Part shown: in pieces, positions 37,031 through 48,076 of the stretch
Layout: every line of letters begins with the position of its first letter
How positions within the stretch are numbered: the first letter of the stretch is position 1
Assembly: GCA_963920765.1 (NCBI GenBank)
Contig: OY987243.1
Coordinates: forward strand, 34,781,060 to 34,845,059
Direction of reading: 5' to 3'
DNA: 64,000 bases
From: Ulota crispa
Taxonomy: Eukaryota; Streptophyta; Bryopsida; Orthotrichales; Orthotrichaceae
Notes under the pieces: generated by a model
The model's input: only the letters and a program-made list of their open reading frames with translations
Told to the model about the DNA's origin: nothing
Database searches by the model: none
Position numbers and translations under genes: made by a program

Positions 37031-37039
37031 CAAACAATT

Positions 37040-37300
37040 GTCTTCATTCGCCAAGTTGTGGACTTGGTTGGCTGAAGAAGCGGTCGTCTCTGGCCGCTTA
37101 TTGATCTAGGTTCGAACCTCATTGGACTCGTCGAGCAGTGATGGCGGTTCACGGCTTGGCAGCTAGTGAAGCAAGAAATTGGCTCAATCAACCCGTTACC
37201 TACCCCCCTGAGCTGTGCATATGACAAGACAGCGCAGTATACTGGAATCTATAGCGGCTGCGTTGTCATCAAACCGTGGTCCTCACCACAACCACATTTT
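37040..37300 (+). repeat. Possible tRNA-derived SINE head
   Basis: GGTTCGAACCTC (37110-37121) matches the RNA polymerase III B box, and TTGGTTGGCTGAAGAAG about 40 bp before it could be an A box. No cloverleaf with paired acceptor stem is apparent, so a functional tRNA is unlikely. The 3' end and target duplication were not identified. Confidence 0.3.
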
Positions 37301-37719
37301 TTGCCACAACTGTTGATTTATTGAAATTAACACAAACATAAACAAATAACAAGTATTTACATGATGAGAGATCTTCATCAAGACAGCGTGTCACTAATGA
37401 TAAAGACCGGCTAAACCGCAAAGTCAACACAAACATTGTATCACAGCCTTGACCAGAGCAAGGTCGTGAGGGCTTCTTCTAGACTCCAAATTGTTTTTAA
37501 TGTATGTCCTTACTTATATAATTGAATTTGATCAACTTTTGTCTAAAGCTTAGTCTTCCACTATGTTGGCTGAAGACAAGTTTTGTATAAAAATAGGGTA
37601 CAATATGAGCTTAACTAAAGTAAAATTTGGATGTTTATCTAAAGGTAGAGATAGAGTAGAATACAAATTTAACCAAAATAACTTACAAGTTTAACCACAG
37701 GTGGCATGAGGAGATGGCA

Positions 37720-38135
37720 TGGGGGGCATGAAGTCATGGGACATAGGATTGCATGGGGTTTTGGGGGGCATAGGATTGCATAGGATCTTGGAGGGCATAG
37801 AATTGCATGGGATCTTGGGGGGCATATGATTGCATGGGGTTTTGAGGAGCATAGGATTGCATGAGGTCTTAGGGGGCATAGGATTGCATGGGGTCTTGGA
37901 GGGCATAAGATTGCATGGGATCTTGGGAGACATAGGATTGCATGGTGTCTTGGGGGGCAAGGAATTGCATGGGGTTTTGGAGGGCATAGGATTGCATGGG
38001 GTCTTGGGGGGCATAAGATTGCGTGGGGTCTTGGAGAGCACATGATTGCATGGGGTCTTGGAGGGCACAAAAATGCATGGGGTCTTGGAGGGCACAAGAT
38101 TGCATGGGATTTTGGGGGTCATGGAGACTATGGGG
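37720..38135. repeat. 27 bp minisatellite, 14 units in exact register
   Basis: The GATTGCATGG core falls at 37747, 37774, 37801 and so on every 27 bp to 38098, 14 times without an indel, while the rest of the unit (GGGGTCTTGGGGGGCATAG) varies. As 27 is divisible by three, several frames stay open; on the minus strand one reads repeats of the nonapeptide CPPRPHAIL and another PSKTPCNPM. No start context or splice signal suggests a real gene. Confidence 0.9.
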
Positions 38136-38221
38136 CATAATCTTATTGGAACAACGGGCAATATACTAGTTTATGATAAAAAATTTGTAAATAAAAGCAT
38201 TTTTACTCCACCCTCCAAATA

Positions 38222-38673
38222 GGTCCAATATACCAAGTCTAATCTTTTAAGAGTCAGTAGATCATAACCTAAAAATCATATGATTTAAAGGGCATGAAAT
38301 TTTTTATTGAAAAAACAAAATAAAATTTTGGTATGAACATATGTTTATTTGGATACATCACATCAAAGGTTATTTAACCTCCAAAAATTAGAAATTTCTC
38401 CAAATCAAGTTTAAATAAAAAAATTTAAGTAAATGCTCGCTACAGTTGCCGTTCCCTTTACTAAAATTTCTTTGTTTAAGCTTGATTTGAAAAGATCTCT
38501 AATTTTTGAAAATTAAATAACATTTGATGCGATGGATCCAAATCAACTTATCTCCAAACCAAAGTTTTATTCCGTTCTCACAATAAAAAAATTCATGCCC
38601 TTCAAATCATGTAATTTTTAACTCTTATGTTATGATCTAATGACTATTAGTGGATCAGGTTGGTATACCGGGC
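38222..38673. mobile_element. Foldback MITE, about 450 bp, upstream of the MSRA5-like gene
   Basis: The left half matches the complement of the right half from GGTCCAATATACCAA to TTGGTATACCGGGCC; strong inner blocks include TAGATCATAAC and GATTTAAAGGGCATGAAATT. The loop is near 38435. No clear target duplication. It ends about 410 bp before the MSRA5-like start codon. Confidence 0.6.
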
Positions 38674-38941
38674 CTGTTTGCCGGATGTACTGTACTACGG
38701 ATGCTCAACATCTCGGAGCCCCCAAACCCTGTAACGACTGGACATGACCGGAGGACATGGCCGGCATACTTTGTGTTGCAGCATTCAATGCAGTTCTCTT
38801 GTGTAGACAGGAAGTTTGTAAGACCATGTTGCGCTTTTCGATACAGATTTCTACCAGCAATTTGTTGCAGAAGACATACGTATATTTTGATTCGATCTCG
38901 GATCTTTCGTAATTTTTGGTTGCAATTTCGCAGCATTCAGT

Positions 38942-39025
38942 ATGAAATCGGCGATGGTGAAGTTTAGAGTTCCGTTGTACAGAATTCTGTTAGCGTCACG
39001 TTGCAGAGGTTTGGTTTTGTTCTGA
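38942..39025 (+). other. 27-codon upstream ORF, partial copy of the MSRA5 start
   Basis: Reads 'MKSAMVKFRVPLYRILLASR' and stops at TGA 39023. Its DNA aligns with the start of the gene 131 bp downstream (GGCGATGGTGAAGTTTAGAG against GGCGATGGTGATGTTTAGGG, both preceded by GCAGC). If transcribed in the leader, it could lower translation of the main frame. Confidence 0.45.
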
Positions 39026-39082
39026 CTTGGCGTTCCAGAGGCTAATTTTTTAATTGCAGCTGCATTTGGTGAGGAATTGGCG

Positions 39083-39793
39083 ATGGTGATGTTTAGGGTT
39101 TCGTGTCTATCGACTCTGGCAGTTGTTGTGTCACTTTGCGCAATTCAAGCTTTGGCAATCAGGCCGATTGTGAAGGAAACGAGAATTGCCGCTTTCGCGC
39201 TCGGATCCTTTTGGCGAGGCGAGGCCGTGTTCGGGTGTTTACCAGGAGTGGTGAGAACGAGGTCGGGATACGCGGGCGGACTGAAGCAGAACCCTGATTA
39301 CCACAGCGTCGGCGATCACGCAGAGACCGTGGAGGTCGAGTATAACCCGAGCGTTATCTCGCTCAATCATCTACTCGAAATCTTCTGGGCCAATCACGAC
39401 CCTTCGCAGATTTTCGGACAAGGCCCCGACGTCGGTCCGCAGTACAGGTCCATCATATTCACTCAGAATGACAAAGAGAAGGAGCTCGCCAGGGTGAGCA
39501 AAGCGACGCAACAGAGCAAAATGGCGCATTTAGTTGGAACGGAGATTCCGAGGTTGGAGATCTTCTACCCCGCGGAACCGGAGCATCAGAAATTTGAGCT
39601 TCGGAGGAAACCGCAATTGTTAAAGCTTCTGGGGGAGCTTTCCGACGACGAGCTGACGTTGTCTGTGTTGGCCACCAAGCTGAATGGTTACGCAGCCAAT
39701 TTGTGTCCGTTGAACATGAAGAAAATGCTGGACACAAAGGTGCGCCCTTACTTGCAGACTCGACCTACTCTTGATCAGGTCATCAGATTTTAG
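39083..39793 (+). CDS. MSRA5: MSRA5-like secreted methionine sulfoxide reductase A family protein
   Basis: A single exon of 236 codons. I start at ATG 39083 because the in-frame codon before it is not ATG; ATG 39089 is an alternative. Residues 1-25 (MVMFRVSCLSTLAVVVSLCA and on to QALA) form a signal peptide, so the protein should enter the secretory pathway. The MsrA core follows: 'AAFALGSFWRGEAVFG' (37-51), 'GVVRTRSGYAGG', 'DHAETVEVEYNP', 'FWANHDPSQ' and 'GPDVGPQYRS'. MsrA enzymes reduce methionine-S-sulfoxide using the Cys of GCFWG; here that position is Ser42. From memory, plant MSRA5 proteins share this substitution, which together with the signal peptide and the tail 'LATKLNGYAANLCP' assigns the subgroup. 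Catalysis by the usual mechanism is therefore doubtful. Cys52 and Cys208 remain. Fragments of both gene ends are duplicated nearby. Confidence 0.9.
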   Translation: MVMFRVSCLSTLAVVVSLCAIQALAIRPIVKETRIAAFALGSFWRGEAVFGCLPGVVRTRSGYAGGLKQNPDYHSVGDHAETVEVEYNPSVISLNHLLEIFWANHDPSQIFGQGPDVGPQYRSIIFTQNDKEKELARVSKATQQSKMAHLVGTEIPRLEIFYPAEPEHQKFELRRKPQLLKLLGELSDDELTLSVLATKLNGYAANLCPLNMKKMLDTKVRPYLQTRPTLDQVIRF

Positions 39794-40094
39794 GGTTTCA
39801 AAGGTGCACTAAACAAATATCTGGCTCCACCAGTTCTTCCTGTAGATTTTTAATCGTATAGAGCTGTGGACGTTTACATGCTTGCAACCCTGGATTTTTG
39901 TCAATTACTCACAGTTACTGCTAACTTATAGATCGTACATTTTATATATATTTTAGTTCTCTTCAATATCAGGCAATTCATACATGGATTACCAGAATTA
40001 TCATGTTTCCTCAAACCAGTATGACACATTTAATTTCCATGTTCCGTTCTGAAGCTACGAATACGTTCCATGTATGCTGCATTTAGATCTTTGT

Positions 40095-40440
40095 AAAACT
40101 GCGCCTTTCATGCAGAATCGGCCAACTCTTGAACTGGTCATTAGCTTGTAGGTTGCGATGATGAATATTGAATGTCTAATATCTGCCTACCATTTTCGTT
40201 CTGTAACTTTTAAATCCTTTTAGAGTCCATCAAAGCTGTGGTCGATTATATGCTTGTCAATTACTCACCCGCTGGCGCTACCCTAGTGCTGTAAATCTAG
40301 CATTTTTTGTTCTCGTTATGATGCTCCGCAAGTCGGTGCAGTTTGTAAATGAATAACTAGGAATAACATTTCTCAAACTAGTAGGATACATCAGTTTTCC
40401 ATCTTGTAGTCTGATGATACAGAAAAATATGGTACGCAGT
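40095..40440 (+). repeat. Duplicated 3' end of the MSRA5-like gene
   Basis: The segment from 40095 (AACTGCGCCTTTCATGCAGA) repeats the last coding bases and 3' flank of the gene at 39737 onwards (AGGTGCGCCCTTACTTGCAG). It conceptually ends 'APFMQNRPTLELVISL' against 'RPYLQTRPTLDQVIRF'. The similarity continues into the flank (AAAGCTGTGGTCG, GCTTGTCAATTACTCAC). It is a tandem partial duplication with a period of about 360 bp. Confidence 0.7.
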
Positions 40441-40930
40441 TTCAGTGTGGAGTTCGTAGATCATTTTAAGTGACAGTAGAAAACCCCGTTTCCATGCAAG
40501 ATATCATGCAAGATATCAAGTGGCCATACACATTTGGCCAAGTTATGCTTACAGTCCAAGCAAGTGTATGAATAGTACAGGAGGCAGGATACGGTCCCAA
40601 ACAGTGCTTGTGTCCTGTTTACCTTACGCACTGTTTATCAACCAGATTGTCGATGGTCCACAGCCTATTCAACAGTACTACTACTGGTTTAGGAAACGCT
40701 TAGGGTACCAGTGAAAAGCTTCACCGAAGTCTATGTATGCTTATAGACGGTTTGTACACTGGAAACAAAACATCTCTTACTGTCTAATGCTCTCATAAAG
40801 ATCGTAATAATATGTACTCGTCTTCTTCAAAAGTTTATATATATATATTTTTAATGTTAATAAAAGTAGCTGTATAGTTTTGCTTACTGACTGCTGTTAT
40901 GCTGTTGTTGGAGCTATGTGCAAATTTGCA

Positions 40931-43900
40931 TTACTCTCCGATTTGAAATTTCACCATCTTCTTCACTCCATCTTTGTGTCCAACTACTGCATCCGAAAGA
41001 TCCACCGATATCACATGTAAACGTTCAATTTCGTTGGGCTGCTTCTGGTAAGCATCTTCTTCCTTGCAATGTGAGAGGTTTTCTAATGTGTCTGAATTAG
41101 TATGCTTAGAACTATCGTTGGGTGGATTGGTGACGTTCTTTAGACCCTCAGCCTCGGCCTGTTTCCTTCTCTCTGCTGCCTCTTGACGCTGTTTCTCCCA
41201 CTGCAATTACCAGTCAGGTACACGTGAATAATTTGAACAGATGGCGAAATTTCCATAGTAATTGATCGTACTGTGACGAGCACAATTCAGGTGAGGCTAT
41301 ATTGTTTATCTCCAGAATTAATGAAGAGCACAGCATGTGATAGTAAAAACGACAAAAAAAATTGGACAAAAGAGAGTTTTCATATGACCTACTCAAAACT
41401 GCTGCGAAACTAACGAGCGTCTTCGTCCTTTAGGGGTGAACGGAGGCAGACCTGATGAGGTCGGATCCAAGCCCTTGCCGGGGTTGCAGACGCTGGAGCT
41501 GGTTTGTCAGTTACCAGTTCATGCTTCTGTTTTACTTGAGTTGTCACAGGATGGCGGATTTTCGTACGCAACTCGGGGTCAAGCGTGCTAGTAACCTTCG
41601 GTTTCTTCCTGCAAACCTTGTGAGCTATAGACTTCACTCCGACTGAGTTCGTCCACGTTCCCCTGTTTTGTTTCCGCCGCTCCTGCTGTGTACCACCGTT
41701 GATACATTCAGCATCTGTGCATTGTGTTCTCTTGCATTTGCGCAGTTACTACACATTCAATTGCAGGAGGTGATAAAAAACATGTGGCCCTACAAAAACT
41801 GTATCTGTGGAGTTTAGAGGCTACTTTGCAGTTTTCGGAAATGCCGCAATAGAATTAAAGACACGTATTACTGTAGATTCTCATAACCAGTTAAGAGTGT
41901 TATACCATGGTTACACCCCGGTACGTGGTATGTTTGCTGTACTTCCTAGTGCCTGGGGTATGGCTGATTGGATTGCCGAAGATCAGTGCAAGTAGAGAGC
42001 GGACTCATGTATTAGCTACTAACCTCTTCTCGATCCAGCAATTCCGCAATAGTTGCACCATCACCCTCGGTCTCCAGCATAGCGTTCTCGTTTGTATCCC
42101 TGCATATTTCATCCGTATGTAGTTCAAAGTTGTGTTCTATTTCAGTGTATCTCTCCAGCAGTGTCAGGAACCCGGTTACTAAGTTCGATTTCATGTTTGA
42201 TCATAACTCAGGATAGACCCCGAAGCAGGGATTGATTTTTGTTTTTCCATTGATCGAACGACAAGCACCCTAGAATGCACGCAGGTAGGGAACCATGTGT
42301 GCATGTTCATCCAAAGCATCAGCTAATACTACTAACTTTCAACAGTTTTGGCGCACCTGATGTTTCTTTAAGAGAGATTTGGCGATTCCATCCGTTTCTC
42401 ACCCAATTCCTTATAGTGTTAAGGTAGCCAGTGTCAAAATGAGGTAAGATTCTGGCCAAAAATTTGCACAAAAAAACTTCTCTGCCGAGGCCAGAATTGG
42501 ACCTCATGTTTTTCTCCGTTTTTGAATGGATCATTTTGGACCTTTATTAGGTTCAATTCTATTTAACAGATGCAGCATTGGTCACTGGTTCTGGTGATAC
42601 GCTATCTAGCTGCTTCTAGTTGATTTATACATAACATGATCAATTGCATTCATGACTTGAAAAAAGGGGCATAAAGGGGCGAGTCCACAATAATCAGAGA
42701 AGCTGGGCATACCTGGTCATCAGAGGTCTTGCCGAAGTGGTACGTTTTCGTTCTAACGGGAAGTTAGTTTTTTGAGAGCGTTGTAGGGCCGAGGTTTGAA
42801 ACTCTTTGAGTTCGTCGAGGGGAACACGTAGAAGCTCGGGATTGCAGCAGAAACAGCTCCAATTGCCGTTGGAGAGGATGAGAGACAGGTCTCTGGGACC
42901 GAAGTTGCGCACAATGCAGGCCTCGCAGAACGATTTCTCACACCGGTCGCACATCACGATCCTGCCGCCTTCACCGCACCACCGGCACTGCTCTTCCGAA
43001 CTATCGTTCGGGTCCTACAAAGTGGCCTCATGCTTCTTAGTAGTTAAAAAGCAGGTCCTAAAAAGCAGGTAATCTTTGGATTTCGCTTTGTTCAAGTTTG
43101 TTACTTTTTTGATGTACAAATGCAACGTTGTTCCCTGCTTCTGGCGATGTAAGATAAGATATAACCTCACCTTTTTTATATGTATACAGTATATCATAAT
43201 TGGTGCAATGAAATATTCATTTTCCAAACCATGATTTTTTGGTCCACTAGGGCGTTACCAAGAGTGATTTTCTAGATAAGCGTGCAGCGCTTGCTCCACA
43301 TCCTGCTAACTGCAAGTGCAGTGGTTCCTCAATGCAGCACAAAACAAATACAACCACGTCTGAAATACTTGGACTCTTGTGCACTAAAACTCGTTCTATC
43401 AACGATGGTTGAAGTTTGAAACCTAATGTTTGAGATCTGGTTTTTGAGAGTTGGGAGGGGAGAGGAGAGGATTTACCAAGGTGTATGGGCTGCTGAAGAT
43501 AAAATCATTGCAGGTTTTACAAATGCCCACTCCAAGGTCCGCGTGCTCCAAAACCTCCAGCACCGAAAAGAGTTGCTTCCCGCAGGCTGTACAATCAAAA
43601 CTCCTTCTTTGTGCAGGCTTTTCACAACCACTGTTGTAGTAACCTTTGGAGGACGTTGCAGAATCCACTGGCCCTTCGTCAAGACCACCTTGCATTGAAT
43701 TAACAACCTTGCCAGCGGTTTCATGCGAGAGACGTGTTGCAGCTTTTCCAACCTGAACAAAACGTTCAAGCACAGAAACAGCAACTACAGCTGAGAAAAC
43801 AAGAGCCATTCTATACCCTCCAACAAGAGCCACCAACTTGAAGAAGTATTCAATTAACAAATAAACATCACAGACGTCGTTTGCAACTGACTTTTGATTT

Positions 43901-44206
43901 CAAAACTACAGTGGTGTTGCCTTCCTTTTTGGGTGGAGCTCGAGTTCCTGCAATAATAGCTTGGTTGAGCTCCTCTGGATTCAGTTTCACTTCATGTTCC
44001 AGCCACGTTTTTTGGTGCCCACCAGCAGCTTCAGATGTTTCCCATGAAGACACATCAGACTCTCCTTCGCTGCTGGAGCTGTCACTATTGCTGGAAGTCC
44101 TCCTCAAGCTCATGTTCGGCCAGCTTTTCACCTTCTTCCTCCATCTTGCTTCGGCACTGTCTAGAGCTCTACTCCGCTTTGGTCCCATGCTGCACAATTT
44201 GGGCAT
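40931..44206 (-). CDS. Stand-alone ATRX-type ADD zinc-finger protein
   Basis: Six exons with consistent phases: 44206-43892, 43752-43477, 43014-42713, 42099-42024, 41616-41452, 41200-40931, giving about 467 residues. Residues 1-105 are basic and Ser-rich with 'LNPEELNQAIIAGTRAPPKK'. The ADD domain spans about 157-260 and crosses an intron: a GATA-like finger (CTAC at 159/162, CKTC at 183/186), then 'EEQCRWCGEGGRIVMCDRC' and 'FCEACIVRNFG', with Cys 207, 210, 219, 222, 227, 230, 251 and 254. This matches the ATRX/DNMT3 ADD fold, which reads histone H3 tails with unmodified K4. The C-terminal part holds a charged helix ('WEKQRQEAAERRKQAEAEG'). No SNF2 helicase or methyltransferase follows; the next gene is on the other strand. 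The fifth exon uses a weak acceptor (CACAAG), and upstream exons cannot be excluded. It is divergent from the B3 gene. Confidence 0.75.
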
Positions 44207-45009
44207 GTTGTGGGGGGGAAGTTCCACAATCTGAGGTATATCAAAACACGACCACAGTGGCTCTCACCGTCTTTCTTATGGGAAAAAGATAAATCTTATT
44301 GACACATTGATCACAACTGCATTCTTATTCAAAAAAACCTCAGCCAGTCATGAATCATACCATTACAAGGTTGTAGAATAGAGGCTGACGTGCCCTGCTT
44401 CTCAGTGCTCATTGAGGTCGAAGTTGAAGCTCTAGAGCAGAATCATTACCCAGACATCCTCCAAATTCAAATTAATGGCACCGTAAGGTAAGTACTCGAA
44501 ATCAGCGGCTAATTTAATTTGCCATAAACAGCAACAACGTTAATGAACAGCTTCTCACGAGGAGAGTTGTCAGATCGGACGAGCATCATGCATTAGAGTA
44601 CAATCGAAACCCTCCAGTACGGAACTACCATTAAATGAATCGTGAGACAACTTGGTGCAAAATTCTGAAAATTGGGACTGAATTCGTGGGAGTACTATTT
44701 TCATCATGAACCTCATGGTTGTCAAGGTTGTCAAGGTTGTCAAAATGAGTAGTATTCAAAATGGCTTTGACATCTTGAGAGAAGGGCTTGGACGCTCTTC
44801 TGTAACGAGGTTTTACTGAGAAAGAGATCGCTCCATTCAGATTCACATGCGAGTTCCTACGCTGTGTCTCACTGTCATCTGTCTAAGGCTTTAAAAGGCT
44901 CTTTGCATGGGAGTATAATACGCCCAGAACCTCAACAGAAATCGGCAGATTTGTGCTCCTGTGTGTATCTGTTTAGCTGCAACATCCTTGCAAAGGCAAA
45001 CTCTGCAAA
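44207..45009. promoter_or_regulatory. Divergent intergenic region, ADD and B3 genes
   Basis: About 800 bp separates the two start codons and should hold both promoters and leaders. A 10 bp tandem repeat, three copies of AAGGTTGTCA (44718-44747), lies in it. No TATA box stands out. Confidence 0.45.
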
Positions 45010-48000
45010 ATGGCTGCACAGGAGAATGCCGAGGTTTCCCATTTACGACCAGCTTGTGTGGAATGCACGCACCGATGCAACCAGCTCCATGGAGGCCAAG
45101 ATCTAGAGGAGGAGAAATTCGATCCGGATAGAAGCTGGCCACACTTCGGAAGGAAGGTGACCAAGTTGGCCTTGCATCATTCGCCACAAGCTGCTCTTGT
45201 AAGAACGCCATTGCTCCAGCCTCGTTTCTTAAAATTCAACCATTTTGTCGGTTATTATGCCAGCTGCAGCCAAAGTTCCACCTTCTGTTTGCTAAGCATG
45301 CTCCACAAGAAAGGTCATTGTTATAGCATGCGAATGTGAATGAACAGCTTAATTGATTCTTAGGGACACTGTTCGGACCATCGTAAAAAATGGCGACTTA
45401 ACTGGTACAATCACGTGTTGCTGTTGCAGTGCATCCCTGGAGCATTCACTCAAGAATTTCCAACCTCGGTCCAGAAAGGCAAGCCCATAACGCTGGAGGG
45501 GCCGAGTGGAAACCACTGGACAGTGGGAGCCACGGAAAGATCTGTTCTTTACCCCGGCTGGCGAGCGTTTGCTCATGACCACCGCCTTCAAGAAGGCGAC
45601 CAGCTGCACTTTCGCCTCACAAGCCCTTCCCACTTCGTCGTGGACATCTTCAACAGCCATGGCGAAGTCCGCAGAAGTGCCAGAAAGGCAATCGTCACAG
45701 GGAGGTACGCAGCTCCTAATACTCCCCCTCGGCAGCATCAATCCAGAAAACGCAAGGCTGACATGGCGGATCTGGCTGCCACTGGCAAGGCTGCTAGGTC
45801 CAGCGTTGTGGACCGATGGAATACACCTGCCAGGAACGGAAACAGCTTCAACGAATCTACAGCTAAGCTGCGATTCTCAGAGGTAACCAAACAGTGGGAG
45901 AGTCACGAGAGTCACGAAGTGAAGGATGCACGAGCTACACGAGAGGAGAAAATGGTTACCATTGATCTCGACAGTGACAAAGACGAGCCTCTGGTTGCAA
46001 GATCCAGCAAGCTTGAGAGATTGATCGAGCTCATGAAGGAGGAGGAAGAGGAGAAACTCACGACACAAAAGTCGAAGGCTTTTGCAGCTAGGGTGAGTGG
46101 GGATCAAAAAGTATTTGGTGCGAAAAGGCACCAAGAAATTCCTAATGATGGTGAGGTTGCATATGTTGCTGAAGGGAATGAATCTTTTAATGAAAACGAG
46201 AAGCAGAGACCCAGTGATGACCCTTTTCGGCATTTCACAACGATTTTTCACACGACACCGATGGAATCACCTGAGGATCTGCAGGAAATGAAGGAGGTCA
46301 CTATTGGAAAAGCAGTGTTCAAAGCTGAAAAGGAAAAGAAACTAGATCCTGCGAGTGAGTCATTGTCACATGAGGGGCAATCCCTTCGTGACGAGGACGT
46401 GGGGATGAAGAAAATGGAGGGAGTGGAAGACGAGACATATCTTGCTCGCAGCTTCGAACACTTGGAGCTTGACAAAATCACTCCTCAAGCTTGTGTGATT
46501 GAGGAGACGAAGTTGGAAATTAGTGTTGCGGAGCGGGACACTACTCCAAAAGGAGAAGAACATGAGGACTTGGAAGCCGGCAAAGCCACAAAAACAACGC
46601 TCCTTTCAAGCATTGAACAACAACTTGGAAACAGTGACAATCGTATAGATGCTCAAATGTTGCAGTCCCACAAAATCCCCTTAGAACATGAAGCAGCTGC
46701 TATTGACTACGAATCTGTCTCCCACAAAGCAAGTCAAGTCACTATACCAACGCATGCGTCCATCACGGCCATGTCGGAGATGCATGAGAACACTGAAAAC
46801 AACATAGCTGAGGATGGCAACGGCCGTCCGCCTCACATGCAAGAAGCAGGAGGAGGATTCACTTTCGGTTCAGCGCTCAATGCTGTTGTCGAGTATCCTG
46901 TGATCATGAACACAGTGAATGAAGATCCGACAGACAACGTGCATCCACCAAAGCAGGACCTGAAACAAACAAACGACCTCAACACTCTGAAACCAAAGGA
47001 AGATGAGGAGCTGATTCTTTGCAAAAGCAAAAAATTGAGTTGCATCTTCGAGGCACAAGATCTGCAGGAACCCAAGACGGAGCCGGAGATGGTTCGAGAG
47101 GAGATTCCAAACATGCCAGTTCAACGTGAAGGTAAGATAGAAAAAGCTACAGTTCTTCCTTCCAACCATTTGAATCCAGAATTCACAACTCCTGCGAGAG
47201 AAAAATACAGTAATATCCAAGCCAGAGTTGCACCAACGACCAGTACCTGTGTGCTGGGGTCGAAGCGTGGTCCAGTATTTCAAGCCGACCGAGAAAAAGC
47301 ACTCAACTCAGCTCAAGCGTGGGCCAAAAGGATTCTTAACCCGAAATTCCTTGCAGTCATGAAGAGCTCCTACGTCTACACGGACTTCAAACTGGTAATC
47401 ACCAAAGAAATTTCAATTTCCCACTCGTTGATTGCGCCCGGAATGTCTCTTACTGATGCCCAAGTTGAATCACAGTTTCATGTCGTACTATGACTGCATC
47501 TACCTTGAGTTCAGAATCACATTAGAAACTGGCTTTACATCTGTCGGGGTTTAGGGTTTTAGGGCTGCTTACAATACCGGCACTTCTGGGGAGGTTTTCA
47601 AGTCGGGGTTGTATAAAACATAAATCTAGCTGCTGTATATCATGAGAAAAAGTGCAAGAATATGAAGTACAAGTTTGTGTTGCTATGCATAGGACATACC
47701 TCCTGAGTTCGCGAAGCAGGCAAAGCTGCCAGAAACGGAGTTGCGAGTGACACTGGTGTGTGACGAAGTGCCAACGAACTGCAAGGCAATCTGGGTGGGA
47801 TCGAAAACGCAGATCGATTCCAAAGGTTGGAAGAACTTCTCACGTAGCCACTGCCTGGAGGAAGGCGACGTGTGTGTGTTTGAGTGCTTCACCACAATGA
47901 CCAGCTTCCGCCTCGGGGTTTACATCTTTCGTGTGGTCAAACTGAAGAGGCCCATCTTGCACGACTGGACTCGCCATTACAAAGTCCTGGAGTGTACCGA

Positions 48001-48076
48001 CACAGCTGCTGGATCCCAGACACGCTGCACCACGATTCAGGCTCACGACGCTAACTCCGAAGTAAAAGCCCCATAG
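45010..48076 (+). CDS. REM-like transcription factor with two B3 domains
   Basis: Three exons, all phase 0: 45010-45198 (donor GTAAGA), 45430-47394 (acceptor TTGCAG, donor GTAATC), 47693-48076 (acceptor GCATAG), giving about 845 residues. The first B3 domain has its start in exon 1 and continues from residue 64: 'CIPGAFTQEFPTSVQKG', 'LYPGWRAFAHDH', 'LQEGDQLHFRL'. Residues about 142-690 are long, acidic and Lys/Glu-rich with no recognised domain. The second B3 domain spans about 699-801 and crosses the last intron: 'MKSSYVYTDFKL', 'DIPPEFAKQAKLPE', 'SKGWKNFSRSHCLEEGDVCV'. B3 domains bind DNA; the REM subfamily has several B3 copies and poorly known targets. The joined second domain is the best support for the intron. 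The unusual feature is the roughly 550-residue linker. Confidence 0.82.

Noticed and set aside
37030-37227. tRNA gene at the GGTTCGAACC motif
   Set aside because: The T-arm-like sequence is present, but no acceptor stem or anticodon arm of correct spacing could be formed.
37691-38161. Minus-strand 142-156 codon proteins with nine-residue repeats
   Set aside because: They arise from a 27 bp minisatellite, several frames are open at once, and no start context or splice signals support a gene.
44631-44846. 71-codon minus-strand frame as a first exon of the ADD gene
   Set aside because: It has no ATG at its start, contains a small tandem repeat, and no donor/acceptor pair joins it convincingly to the ADD exons.
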